In this document: in pieces, positions 44,555 through 53,244 of the stretch | How the letters are laid out: the number at the start of each line of letters is the position of its first letter | Position numbering within the stretch: the stretch's first letter is position 1 | NCBI RefSeq assembly: GCF_015533855.1 | Contig: NZ_AP024154.1 | Span: 1-60,000 of the forward strand | Direction of reading: 5' to 3' | DNA: 60,000 nt | Origin: Echinicola sp. 20G | GTDB taxonomy: Bacteria > Bacteroidota > Bacteroidia > Cytophagales > Cyclobacteriaceae | The notes under the pieces: generated by a model | What the model was told of the DNA's origin: nothing | Database searches by the model: none | What the model saw: only the letters and a program-made list of their open reading frames with translations | Made by a program: the position numbers and the translations under genes

Positions 44555-45844
44555 CTAGGCATTCATAAGTCCTTCAATCTCTTCCACTTCAATAGGGATA
44601 TTGGCCATCAGATCCAAGTTTTTATTCTCTCCTATTACATAGTTGTTTTCCAATCTTATTCCAATACCTTCTTCACGGATATAAATCCCTGGTTCCACAG
44701 TAAACACCATGCCCTTTTGAACAGGCTCGTACACCGAACCTACATCGTGAACATCCAAACCTAAATGATGGGAAGTGCCATGCATAAAATACTTTCTGTA
44801 TAAAGGATTAGCTGGATCTTGATTTTTGACATCTGTTCTGTCTAATAAACCTAAACCTATTAACTCTACTTCCATCACCTTCCCAACTTCCTTTTGATAT
44901 TCCTGAATAATCACACCAGGCCGAAGCATATTTACAGCTTCCTTTTTCACCCTTAATACAGCATTATAAACTGATTTTTGCCGTTCATTAAACTTTCCAC
45001 TCACAGGAACCGTTCTGGTCATATCGGCATTATAGTTACCATATTCTGCCCCAACATCCATTAGGATCAAATCTCCAGATTGACAAACTTGATCATTTTC
45101 CAAATAATGCAAGACACAACTATTATAGCCTGAACCAATAATTGGTTCATAGGCGAAGCCCCTACTACCCTGCCTTAAGAACTCATGCATATATTCAGCT
45201 TCTATTTCATACTCCATAACTCCTGGTCTAATGAAACTCAAAACTCTCCGGAATCCCTTCTCCGTAATATCACACGCCCTCTGAATCTGCACTACTTCCT
45301 CTTCTTCTTTGACAGATCTCAAAGATTCCATACCAGGTGCCAACCTACAAAACTCGTGTAAGGGAAAATCTTTTTTAACCTTTTCAATTTCACGGGCATT
45401 CTTTGTCACTACTTCATGTGAAGCACCTCTATGTTCGTTGGTTGAAAGGTAAATATGCTCTGCATAAGTAGTCAGCATGGCCAAGGTTGCTTCATAATTG
45501 GATGTCCATTGAACGTTCTTGATGCCAGAAAGCTCTTCAGCTCGTTCTTTGGTAAGCTTATTTCCTTCCCAAATAGCAATATGTTCGTTGGTCTCCCTTA
45601 CTAAAAGTATCTCCCTCATCGATTCATTTGGGAAATCTGGACACATCACTAAAATAGTTTCCTCTTGATCTATGCCACTCAAATAAAACAGATCATTGTT
45701 TTGCCTGAATTTCATGGTTCCATCGGCATTGGTAGGCATCACATCATTTGAATGAATGATCACCAAAGACTTCGGTTTTAATTTTTGCTTTAGCTTTGAT
45801 CTATTTTTTATGTAGACTCTTTGATCTAAGGGATTATATCTCAT
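44555..45844 (-). CDS. pepP: Xaa-Pro aminopeptidase (M24B, aminopeptidase P)
   Basis: A 429-residue metalloaminopeptidase that removes N-terminal residues preceding proline. The N-terminal domain (about 1-170) is the AMP_N type (MKFRQNNDLFYLSGI), and the pita-bread catalytic domain shows the dimetal ligands: Asp in LILMDVGAEYGNYNADMT, His in HGTSHHLGLDVHDVG, Glu in FTVEPGIYI and Glu in GIRLENNYVI. Cytoplasmic, no signal peptide. It starts one base after the stop of the glycosyltransferase gene. Confidence 0.94.
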   Translation of the reverse strand: MRYNPLDQRVYIKNRSKLKQKLKPKSLVIIHSNDVMPTNADGTMKFRQNNDLFYLSGIDQEETILVMCPDFPNESMREILLVRETNEHIAIWEGNKLTKERAEELSGIKNVQWTSNYEATLAMLTTYAEHIYLSTNEHRGASHEVVTKNAREIEKVKKDFPLHEFCRLAPGMESLRSVKEEEEVVQIQRACDITEKGFRRVLSFIRPGVMEYEIEAEYMHEFLRQGSRGFAYEPIIGSGYNSCVLHYLENDQVCQSGDLILMDVGAEYGNYNADMTRTVPVSGKFNERQKSVYNAVLRVKKEAVNMLRPGVIIQEYQKEVGKVMEVELIGLGLLDRTDVKNQDPANPLYRKYFMHGTSHHLGLDVHDVGSVYEPVQKGMVFTVEPGIYIREEGIGIRLENNYVIGENKNLDLMANIPIEVEEIEGLMNA

Positions 45845-45845
45845 A

Positions 45846-46679
45846 CTAAGATTTGTTTAGGCCATTTTCACATACATATTTCTTTTGGGCTATATTGCTC
45901 TCCATCAATCGCATATTTTCCTCTTGATCCGTCCAACTCTCTTTATGATGGAGATGGTATTGAACAGCAAGGTTACGGACTGATTTGATACGATACCCCA
46001 GCCCCTGAAATCTCCAGAGAAGATCTATATCCTCCCCTACCGCTGGCCTAATATAGTCTTCATCAAACCCATTTATATCGTAAATCGCCTTTTTGTGAAA
46101 AGACATATTGCAACCTTTCAATTGGCGCATTGATCTTTTCCTCACCAAAAACCCTAAAATACCCTTCGGGTCTATGAAAAAGCCTTCCTCTACAAATTGT
46201 GCCCCTTTCTTCTTCACCTTATTAAAATTCTTCTTCAAAAACCTATTCATCCCCGCCACAGTAATTTCTCCGGACAACAAAAGTTGGGATGTTTCTGGAT
46301 CTAACTTTATTCTTTTGCCTGCAAGAATCGATTTAGGATCAGCAAGTTCAAGGTGAAATTCCATAAAGCGAGGATGGAGCACACAATCTCCGTCAATAAA
46401 AACCAACCAATCTGCTTTGGCTGAACGTATCGCCTCATTCAAAGCACTGTTCTTCTGCCAACCTTTATCTTCTCTACTCAGGTGCTGAAATTGATGCTTA
46501 AATGGGTAATTATCAACAAAGTTCTTCATCACCTCCGAGTCTCCGTCTTCTGAAATAATAATTTCAAAATTATTCTCTGTTTGATAGGCCAAAGAATCCA
46601 ATACCGCTTTTAGAAAATCTGTGTTTTTGTAAACTGAAACAATCAATGAAGCCTTCAGTTCTGTGCTGTTCACCATCAT
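45846..46679 (-). CDS. Family 2 glycosyltransferase
   Basis: A 277-residue GT-A glycosyltransferase with SLIVSVYKNTDFLKAVLDSL, the acidic IISEDGDSE, the DXD-like FIDGDCVLHPRF (about residues 94-105), and GFDEDYIRPAVGEDIDLLWR in the acceptor region. No membrane anchor, so probably cytoplasmic and membrane-peripheral. The sugar donor and acceptor are unknown. The pepP start is one base after its stop, an unusual but probably incidental pairing. Confidence 0.9.
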   Translation of the reverse strand: MMVNSTELKASLIVSVYKNTDFLKAVLDSLAYQTENNFEIIISEDGDSEVMKNFVDNYPFKHQFQHLSREDKGWQKNSALNEAIRSAKADWLVFIDGDCVLHPRFMEFHLELADPKSILAGKRIKLDPETSQLLLSGEITVAGMNRFLKKNFNKVKKKGAQFVEEGFFIDPKGILGFLVRKRSMRQLKGCNMSFHKKAIYDINGFDEDYIRPAVGEDIDLLWRFQGLGYRIKSVRNLAVQYHLHHKESWTDQEENMRLMESNIAQKKYVCENGLNKS

Positions 46680-46777
46680 GGTTTATTTTGAAGTCGTTTG
46701 TCGAAACAAGTCCTTATTTCAACAAGATAAAATTAACATATTAAAAGCCTCTAAAAAAATATCCCGATAAAGTACAT

Positions 46778-46785
46778 TATTTTTG
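46778..46785 (+). promoter_or_regulatory. Putative -7 element of the M16 peptidase gene
   Basis: TATTTTTG matches TAnnTTTG 29 bases before the start codon. No -33 TTTG is evident. Confidence 0.5.
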
Positions 46786-46814
46786 TAATTTCAAAGTTGA
46801 AAGAGATTTAATAC

Positions 46815-48044
46815 ATGTCATATAATATCAAAGAGTTACAGAATGGAATTCGAATAGTCCATCACGAGGTTACTCATACTAGGTTGGTACATTGCGGATT
46901 TATTCTCGATATTGGAAGCAGGGATGAAACGTTTGAACAGGCCGGACTTGCGCATTTTTGGGAGCACATGGCTTTCAAAGGCACAAAGAAGAGAAAAGCT
47001 TTTCACATTCTCAACAGGCTAGAATCAGTAGGAGGTGAATTAAACGCTTATACTACCAAAGAAAAAATATGCTTTTATTCCACCATTCTTAAGGAACACT
47101 TCAATAAAGCTGCTGAACTTTTGTATGACATTACTTTTCACAGCACCTTTCCAGAAAAGCAGATAGAGAAAGAAAGACAGGTAATCCTAGAGGAAATGGC
47201 CATGTACCGTGATTCACCGGATGATGCCATTCAAGATGAGTTTGATGAAGTAGTATTTCAAAACCACTCGCTTGGCCGAAATATCCTTGGTACAGAAGAC
47301 ACGGTCAATTCATTTGTCCAAACAGACTTCTTTGATTTCATCTCCACCAGAATGGATACTTCAAAAATTGTATTTTCTGTAGTTGGGAATATCTCATTTA
47401 ACAAAGTCCTCAAGCAATTGGAACCGAAACTGAATGAAATCCCCACCAAGAAAAGCTTATATATTAGAAGTGATTTTGGTCATTATACACCTTTACAAAA
47501 AACCGTTCATAAAGATATTACCCAATCCCATTGTGCTTTAGGGAAGCCGGCCTACTCGCTTTATCACCCAAAGAGATACAAACTATATCTACTCAACAAC
47601 ATCCTTGGAGGGCCTAGCATGAACTCCAGATTGAATTTGGCTCTTAGAGAAAAGTATGGCTACGTTTACAGTGTAGAATCAGCATATCAAGTTTATAGAG
47701 ATACTGGTTTCATTGGGATATTTTACGGAACGGAAGAAAAAACTGCTCCAAAGGCGCGCACCTTGGTCATGAAAGAGTTGAAAAAACTGAGAGAGAAAAA
47801 ACTAGGCACACTACAACTACATATGGCCAAAGAGCAAACCATTGGCCAAATGGCCATGGCTGAAGAAAACTATGCTGCGCTCATGTTAGTCTTTGGAAAA
47901 AACCTTTTGGACAAAGGAAAGATTGATTCTTTGGATCATATATTCAGCATCATACGCAATACTACATCTGAAGAACTTCAGGATATTGCTCAGGAAATTT
48001 TCAGAGAAGACGAACTTAGTTATCTAACCTATTTACCCAATTAA
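46815..48044 (+). CDS. M16 family zinc peptidase (processing-peptidase type)
   Basis: A 409-residue pitrilysin-family peptidase with the inverted zinc motif HFWEH (about residues 47-51) and the third ligand Glu in KERQVILEEMAMYRD (about 123). The C-terminal half has the family's LNNILGGPSMNSRLNLALREKYGYVYSV segment. No signal peptide is seen, so it is probably cytoplasmic, like the PqqL-unrelated short M16B members. The methyltransferase gene follows after two bases. Confidence 0.94.
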   Translation: MSYNIKELQNGIRIVHHEVTHTRLVHCGFILDIGSRDETFEQAGLAHFWEHMAFKGTKKRKAFHILNRLESVGGELNAYTTKEKICFYSTILKEHFNKAAELLYDITFHSTFPEKQIEKERQVILEEMAMYRDSPDDAIQDEFDEVVFQNHSLGRNILGTEDTVNSFVQTDFFDFISTRMDTSKIVFSVVGNISFNKVLKQLEPKLNEIPTKKSLYIRSDFGHYTPLQKTVHKDITQSHCALGKPAYSLYHPKRYKLYLLNNILGGPSMNSRLNLALREKYGYVYSVESAYQVYRDTGFIGIFYGTEEKTAPKARTLVMKELKKLREKKLGTLQLHMAKEQTIGQMAMAEENYAALMLVFGKNLLDKGKIDSLDHIFSIIRNTTSEELQDIAQEIFREDELSYLTYLPN

Positions 48045-48046
48045 AC

Positions 48047-48691
48047 ATGGAATTTATCAGTGAACAACTCCTAAGCTATTGTGAAGCACATACCACTGCT
48101 GAAGATGAGCTTTTACAGCTTATCAGCAGGGAAACACATGCCAAAGTCCTTATGCCTAGAATGCTATCTGGTCACCTCCAAGGAAAGACACTAGAGCTTT
48201 TTACGAAAATGCAAAAACCCAAAGTGGTACTGGAAATAGGAACCTATACGGGCTATTCTGCCATATGTATGGCACGGGGACTGGACAAAGATGCCAAGTT
48301 GATCACTTTGGACATTAATGACGAGTTGGAAGAAATGGTCAGAAGCTTCTTTGAAAAATCAGGCCTCTCCTCACAAATAGAGTACAAGCTTGGAAACGCT
48401 ATGGATATTATACCCAGTTTAGATGAAAAGTTTGATATGGTATTTATAGATGCGGATAAGAAAAATTATTCCAACTACTATGACTTGGTCATTGACAAGG
48501 TAAACCCAGGGGGACTGATCATGGCAGATAATGTGCTTTGGTCAGGAAAAGTTCTAAAAGATCCATCAGAAAAAATAGACAAGGACACCAAAGCAATAAT
48601 GGATTTTAATGATATGGTCAATGCTGATCCAAGAGTTGAAAATGTACTGTTTCCAATTAGGGACGGGATCTTAATGGCTCGAAAACTATAA
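48047..48691 (+). CDS. O-methyltransferase (caffeoyl-CoA OMT-like)
   Basis: A 214-residue class I SAM-dependent methyltransferase: the SAM motif VLEIGTYTGYSAICMARGL (about 63-81), the acidic LITLDIN, metal-binding FIDADKKNYSNYYD and DNVLWSGKV motifs place it in the cation-dependent COMT/CCoAOMT-like family. The substrate is unknown. Two bases separate it from the M16 peptidase gene. Confidence 0.93.
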   Translation: MEFISEQLLSYCEAHTTAEDELLQLISRETHAKVLMPRMLSGHLQGKTLELFTKMQKPKVVLEIGTYTGYSAICMARGLDKDAKLITLDINDELEEMVRSFFEKSGLSSQIEYKLGNAMDIIPSLDEKFDMVFIDADKKNYSNYYDLVIDKVNPGGLIMADNVLWSGKVLKDPSEKIDKDTKAIMDFNDMVNADPRVENVLFPIRDGILMARKL

Positions 48692-48785
48692 ATAGTTATT
48701 CTCTCAAAAGCATAATTTCATATATTATTCTGGATTTCGGAACGTTTTAATCTGTAATTGCTTATCTCTTTAGTAATCTTGCCAC

Positions 48786-50360
48786 ATGTTTTCATCTCAG
48801 TATAAATTAGCATCCTGTTTTCTTTTTATCCTATTCGTGACACTTTCCTCGTCACTTCATGCTCAAGCCCCCAGAGTACCCAATAGCATTAAGTTTGCTA
48901 ATATGACCTTGCATCTCAATGATCAAGCCCAAAGAGATATCCAACTGGATGTAGACGCACTTTGCAGAAACCCGAGCTATTTCAAGGTCAAACTTGAACG
49001 GGCTAACCTTTACATGCCAATCATCGAAAGAGTACTGAGAGAGCAAGGTGTACCTGATGATGTCAAATACTTGGTGATCCAAGAAAGTGGATTAATTCCC
49101 GATGCTGTCTCTACTTCAAATGCTGTAGGCTTTTGGCAATTTAAAAAAGGCACAGCTCAAGAAGTTTTCCTGCAAGTAGACAACCAAATCGATGAAAGAA
49201 AAAACATTGTCGCTTCAACTCGTGGAGCAGCCTTGTACCTAAAGAAACACAACAACTATTTTGACAATTGGATGTGTGCCTTGGTTTCTTACCAAATGGG
49301 ACTTGGTGGTGCAAAGAATTACTTCGGAAGCCAATATAATGGCAGCAAGTCAATGAAGATTACCAAAAATACCCATTGGTACTTTAAAAAATACTTGGCA
49401 CACAAAATTGCCTTTGAAAACCAAATTGGAAAATTTATAAGCAACCAACGCCTTGAAGAAATCGCTGTTCAAGGCCCCACTTCATTGGGAGAGCTTGCCA
49501 GAAACCTAGGGGTATCAGAAGATCATTTAAAAGAGTACAATAAATGGGTATCTGGAAAAAAAATCCCTGAGGGAAAGACCTATGCCCTCACATATATTAC
49601 TGCTGGACCTGCTCCCCTTAAGCCTATCCTAACATCCAGTCAAAACGCCTCTTCTTCAACTGAGCCAACAAAAGTAGTAGGCACTACTATCAAAAACGCA
49701 GCGGGGTTTCCCAAAATAACAGGAACCCAAACCAAACCTTATGAAGCAGGACAGATTAAAATAAATGGGATTAAAGGGATTATCGCTGCAGTAAATACCA
49801 ATCCAGCAGATTTTGCAGAAAGAATCGGCGTAAAAGAAGGTAAGTTCAAGCGGGTAAACGACCTTTCCAAATCAGACCAGGTCATTCGAGGAAATTACTA
49901 TTACACCAAAAGAAAAAAAGGCAAGGCTAAAGTCGAAACCCATACAGTTCGAAAAGGAGAAACACTTTGGGAAATTTCGCAAGCGTACGGAATTAGGTTG
50001 CATTCATTAAAGGCAAAAAACAGAATTTATAAAGATGAAGATTTGAGGGAAGGAATGATTTTAAAACTCAGGGATTACAGAAGAAGAAACGAACCAATTC
50101 AATATCAGAAGGTAAGCCCTCCTCCAGCTGTTCAGCAGGCTAATTATACTCAACAACCTACCTCCAACCCAAGTAAAGTACACCCTGAGTCTACCGCCTC
50201 CAAGTCGAGCTCTCAAACTCACACTGTAGCAAAAGGGGAAACCTTGTATGGAATCGCTAGAAAATATGGCGTAAGTGTTGCTGATATACAGAACTGGAAC
50301 AACATTGCTAACCAATCTATCATACAAGTTGGCCAAAAGCTTATCATCAAAAAGAACTAA
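48786..50360 (+). CDS. Membrane-bound-type lytic transglycosylase with LysM repeats
   Basis: A 524-residue exported murein hydrolase of the MltD type. Signal peptide to about residue 26 (LHAQ), then the SLT domain (about 75-200) with catalytic Glu100 in VIQESGLIPDAVS, AVGFWQFKKGTA and the later VSYQMGLGGAKNY. Two clear LysM peptidoglycan-binding repeats follow, HTVRKGETLWEISQAYG (about 380-425) and HTVAKGETLYGIARKYG (about 479-523), plus a possible degenerate one near 235. Confidence 0.94.
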   Translation: MFSSQYKLASCFLFILFVTLSSSLHAQAPRVPNSIKFANMTLHLNDQAQRDIQLDVDALCRNPSYFKVKLERANLYMPIIERVLREQGVPDDVKYLVIQESGLIPDAVSTSNAVGFWQFKKGTAQEVFLQVDNQIDERKNIVASTRGAALYLKKHNNYFDNWMCALVSYQMGLGGAKNYFGSQYNGSKSMKITKNTHWYFKKYLAHKIAFENQIGKFISNQRLEEIAVQGPTSLGELARNLGVSEDHLKEYNKWVSGKKIPEGKTYALTYITAGPAPLKPILTSSQNASSSTEPTKVVGTTIKNAAGFPKITGTQTKPYEAGQIKINGIKGIIAAVNTNPADFAERIGVKEGKFKRVNDLSKSDQVIRGNYYYTKRKKGKAKVETHTVRKGETLWEISQAYGIRLHSLKAKNRIYKDEDLREGMILKLRDYRRRNEPIQYQKVSPPPAVQQANYTQQPTSNPSKVHPESTASKSSSQTHTVAKGETLYGIARKYGVSVADIQNWNNIANQSIIQVGQKLIIKKN

Positions 50361-50380
50361 TTACAATCTTTTAAGAAATG

Positions 50381-50388
50381 TATATTTG
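50381..50388 (+). promoter_or_regulatory. Putative -7 element of the DUF3078 gene
   Basis: TATATTTG matches TAnnTTTG 25 bases before the start codon; -33 not clear. Confidence 0.5.
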
Positions 50389-50413
50389 TAACTCAGTAAA
50401 TATTCAGTCCTAA

Positions 50414-51406
50414 ATGGTCAAATACTTTGCATTTTTATTGATATTCTTTTTAACCGCCTTCCATTTTGCTTCAGCTCAAGACGGTAATCCACAAATCGTA
50501 CCGGATACCGTACTCATCAATGGAGACACATTGATCATGCTGGGAGACAGTCTGATAGTTAAAGAGGAAGTCAAAGAAACCTACTGGAAGTCCGGCGGAA
50601 ATTACAATTTGAGTGTACAACAAGTCAGTTTGTCCAATTGGGCTGCAGGGGGAGCTAGTTCCTTTGCTTTGAATACCGGTGTTAGTCTTTTTGCCAATTA
50701 TAAAAAGAACAAAAAAATCTGGGAAACCTCTTTGGCCATCAATTTTGGTTTCAACAGACAGGCCGATAGATCTTATAGAACAAGAAAAACAAATGACAAC
50801 TTTAAGTTTGTCAGCAAATATGGACGAGAGCTCTCAAAGGGCTTCTATATGTCCACGCAGCTTGAAGCAAGAACCCAGCTATTAGAAGGCTACAAGTACT
50901 TTAAGCCCTCCGGATCGGACCTGGATTCAAGAAATCTTATTTCTGATTTATTGAGTCCTGGTTATGTACAGTCATCAACAGGTCTTAACTATCAAAAGGA
51001 AAAAAAAGACTTTAAGTTCTCTGCCATTCTTTCGCCTTTTACTGGCCGTTTCACTATTGTTCTAAATGATTCCTTGAGCCAAGCAGGAGCTTTTGGTGTA
51101 ATTCCTGGAGACCCAGTAAGACCAGAAGCAGGAGCTTCCTTAGGTACCTCTATTAACACCAAAGTAATGGAAAACATTACATGGAAAGCTGACCTCAACC
51201 TCTTCTCCAATTATGGTAAGTTTGGCAATATGGTAGTTAACTTTAACTCAACCATCAGTATGAAGGTCAACAAGTACATTAGTACCAGAATTGAAACAGT
51301 TTTGATCTATGACGAAAACGTTTATATAGAAATGGAAGACGGGTCCAAATCGAGGGCCATTCAGCTCCAGAATTTAATTAATTTTGGTCTTGGTATAGAT
51401 TTTTAA
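50414..51406 (+). CDS. DUF3078 family outer-membrane protein
   Basis: A 330-residue protein with a signal peptide (about 1-21, ending SAQD). The mature sequence fits DUF3078: WKSGGNYNLSVQQVSLSNWAAGG, repeated amphipathic strands and a C-terminal LINFGLGIDF ending in Phe, as expected of an outer-membrane beta-barrel. Function unknown. Its last codons overlap by four bases the convergent frame encoding the tau C-terminus of dnaX. Confidence 0.88.
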   Translation: MVKYFAFLLIFFLTAFHFASAQDGNPQIVPDTVLINGDTLIMLGDSLIVKEEVKETYWKSGGNYNLSVQQVSLSNWAAGGASSFALNTGVSLFANYKKNKKIWETSLAINFGFNRQADRSYRTRKTNDNFKFVSKYGRELSKGFYMSTQLEARTQLLEGYKYFKPSGSDLDSRNLISDLLSPGYVQSSTGLNYQKEKKDFKFSAILSPFTGRFTIVLNDSLSQAGAFGVIPGDPVRPEAGASLGTSINTKVMENITWKADLNLFSNYGKFGNMVVNFNSTISMKVNKYISTRIETVLIYDENVYIEMEDGSKSRAIQLQNLINFGLGIDF

Positions 51407-51897
51407 AAGTCTGTTTCTAAGCCAAATCTTTTCTGAAGCTCTTTCAAAGCTGGTGATTTCTTGGTCAAATAAGCTAACTTATCTGTTGAGGTGTATAACT
51501 TTTTCTCCTCACTTACGGCATCTTCTTTTACCTCAAAGTCAAGCTCTACTAAATCATTTTGCAGTTTCTTCTTAACGATCCCAATTAACTCAGGCCTAAG
51601 CTTTGCAAACAAGTGTTCTTGAAGTTCTCCATTTAGGAAAAAATTGATTTGATTTCCATTAACTTGATAAGGCTGTTTGAGAACGGTACATTCAAGGTGT
51701 TTTTTCTGAGACTTGAACAACGCGATAATATCTTCCAATACAGCGCCAAACTTACCTTGGTCAAATGGCGTGTCCCTAAGCTCTTGACCAGACTGTACAT
51801 CCTCCTTTTCAGGTTTGGTGGAAACAGAATTTTCTTGCTCTTGAATTTGATCTTTGACCTTTCTTTTTACCTCGGAAATATTCGAGGGAATGGGCAT
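51403..51897 (-). CDS. dnaX: DnaX tau C-terminal region, in the -1 frame relative to gamma
   Basis: A 164-residue open segment that looks like the C-terminal tau region of Bacteroidota DnaX (KFGAVLEDIIALFKSQKKHLE, then AYLTKKSPALKELQKRFGLE at the end). The frame is open without a stop from the A10 run at 51996-52005 through to 51403, and joins the upstream dnaX frame if the ribosome or polymerase slips by -1; the joined product would be about 578 residues, a normal tau size. An internal ATG at 51897, preceded by an AAGGAA, could allow separate translation. This part would bind the polymerase core and helicase by analogy with other tau proteins. Confidence 0.75.
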   Translation of the reverse strand: MPIPSNISEVKRKVKDQIQEQENSVSTKPEKEDVQSGQELRDTPFDQGKFGAVLEDIIALFKSQKKHLECTVLKQPYQVNGNQINFFLNGELQEHLFAKLRPELIGIVKKKLQNDLVELDFEVKEDAVSEEKKLYTSTDKLAYLTKKSPALKELQKRFGLETDF

Positions 51898-51989
51898 AGT
51901 TCTCTTTAATTCCTTCTTGACAGTCGGTACAGATCCTGCTCCAGATTGGTTTGACCCTGTACTATTAGAATCAGAAAGTTTCTTCTTAG

Positions 51990-53138
51990 CTAGTCTTTTT
52001 TTTTTGTCTCTTCTTGAGCCAATGCAGCCAATGAAATGGCCTGAGGGAGTTTGGCAAGCTTCATCAAAGCCAATTCGACGTGCAATCTTTGATTTTTACT
52101 TCCCTTGTAGTGAATGTCACATTGATTACAGATATTCAATGCTGACAGCAGAAAAGACAGATTAGATTTTGCGGCTTGCTCTACATATCTCTCTTGAGCA
52201 CTTTCAGAAACTTGCAATAGCTCGACAGTTGCGGCATCTTTACATACCATCAGATTTCTAAAGTGTTCACTCAATCCAATGATAAAATTGTGTCCATCAA
52301 AACCCTTCTTGAGGATTTCATCAAAAATCAACAAGACATTGGATATGCTTTCCTCCAATAATGACTCTGTTACCTTAAAGTAGTAATCATAATCCAGAAT
52401 ATGAAGGTTATTAATAGTCTCTGAATAGGTCAGCTTATTTCCTGCTGAATAAGTTACAATCAAATCAAAAATAGAAAGTGCATCTCTAAGCGCACCGTCA
52501 GCCTTTGCGGCAATCAATCTTAGTGCTTCATCTTCGTAACCAATATTTTCCTGGGAAGCTATATATTGTAAATGTTCCGATATGTCTTTTATCTGAATTC
52601 TATTGAAGTCAAATATTTGACACCGGGACAATATGGTAGGAATAATCTTGTGCTTTTCTGTCGTAGCTAGAATAAATATAGCATACTTTGGTGGCTCTTC
52701 TAGTGTTTTCAAGAAAGCATTAAATGCTTGCGTGGAAAGCATATGAACCTCATCAATAATATAGATTTTGTAGGATCCCTTTTGCGGTGCGTACCTTACT
52801 TGGTCCACCAAATTCCTAATATCATCCACAGAGTTATTAGAAGCCGCATCCAGTTCATGTACATTAAAGGAGCTGTTGGTATTGAAAGCCTTGCAAGACT
52901 CACATTCATTACAAGCTTCGAAGTCTGAAGAAAGGTTCTCGCAATTTATAGTTTTTGCCAAAATTCTGGCACAGGTAGTTTTGCCCACCCCCCTTGGACC
53001 ACAAAACAAAAATGCTTGTGCCAAATGGTTGTTTTTTATGGCATTCTTAAGGGTAGTAGTGATGTGCTGCTGCCCAACTACACTTTTAAAATTGGAAGGT
53101 CTATATTTTCTTGCTGAGACTACGAAATTTTCCATCAC
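51990..53138 (-). CDS. dnaX: DNA polymerase III gamma (tau N-terminal) subunit
   Basis: DnaX is the clamp-loader ATPase. This 382-residue frame has the AAA+ core with YRPSNFKSVVGQQHI, Walker A GPRGVGKTT (about 44-52), the zinc ligands CENLSSDFEACNECESC (about 63-79), the DEVHMLS Walker B/sensor and arginine-finger LSRCQIFDF, then domain III (about 240-365). It ends soon after domain III with TKKKD and a TAG lying directly after the A10 run. In the -1 frame the sequence continues as tau. Gamma-sized termination at that point is what dnaX slippage systems produce. Confidence 0.95.
   Translation of the reverse strand: MMENFVVSARKYRPSNFKSVVGQQHITTTLKNAIKNNHLAQAFLFCGPRGVGKTTCARILAKTINCENLSSDFEACNECESCKAFNTNSSFNVHELDAASNNSVDDIRNLVDQVRYAPQKGSYKIYIIDEVHMLSTQAFNAFLKTLEEPPKYAIFILATTEKHKIIPTILSRCQIFDFNRIQIKDISEHLQYIASQENIGYEDEALRLIAAKADGALRDALSIFDLIVTYSAGNKLTYSETINNLHILDYDYYFKVTESLLEESISNVLLIFDEILKKGFDGHNFIIGLSEHFRNLMVCKDAATVELLQVSESAQERYVEQAAKSNLSFLLSALNICNQCDIHYKGSKNQRLHVELALMKLAKLPQAISLAALAQEETKKKD
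51996..52005 (-). other. A10 slippery run in dnaX
   Basis: On the coding (minus) strand, GAGAC is followed by ten A and then GACTAG. In the zero frame this reads Thr-Lys-Lys-Lys-Asp-stop; slipping back one base reads Lys-Arg-Leu-Ala and enters the tau C-terminal frame. No clear downstream stem-loop is seen, which favours transcriptional slippage on the homopolymer over an E. coli-style ribosomal frameshift. A sequencing miscount of the run is the main alternative. Confidence 0.75.
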
Positions 53139-53244
53139 CGCAAGATATAAAATTCTTAGAATTTAGGCTTGCTAAAAAAGTAAAATCCAAGCTTCATTTT
53201 ACTAAGAATCTGATTTACAATCAGATCAATTACTATATAAAGAA

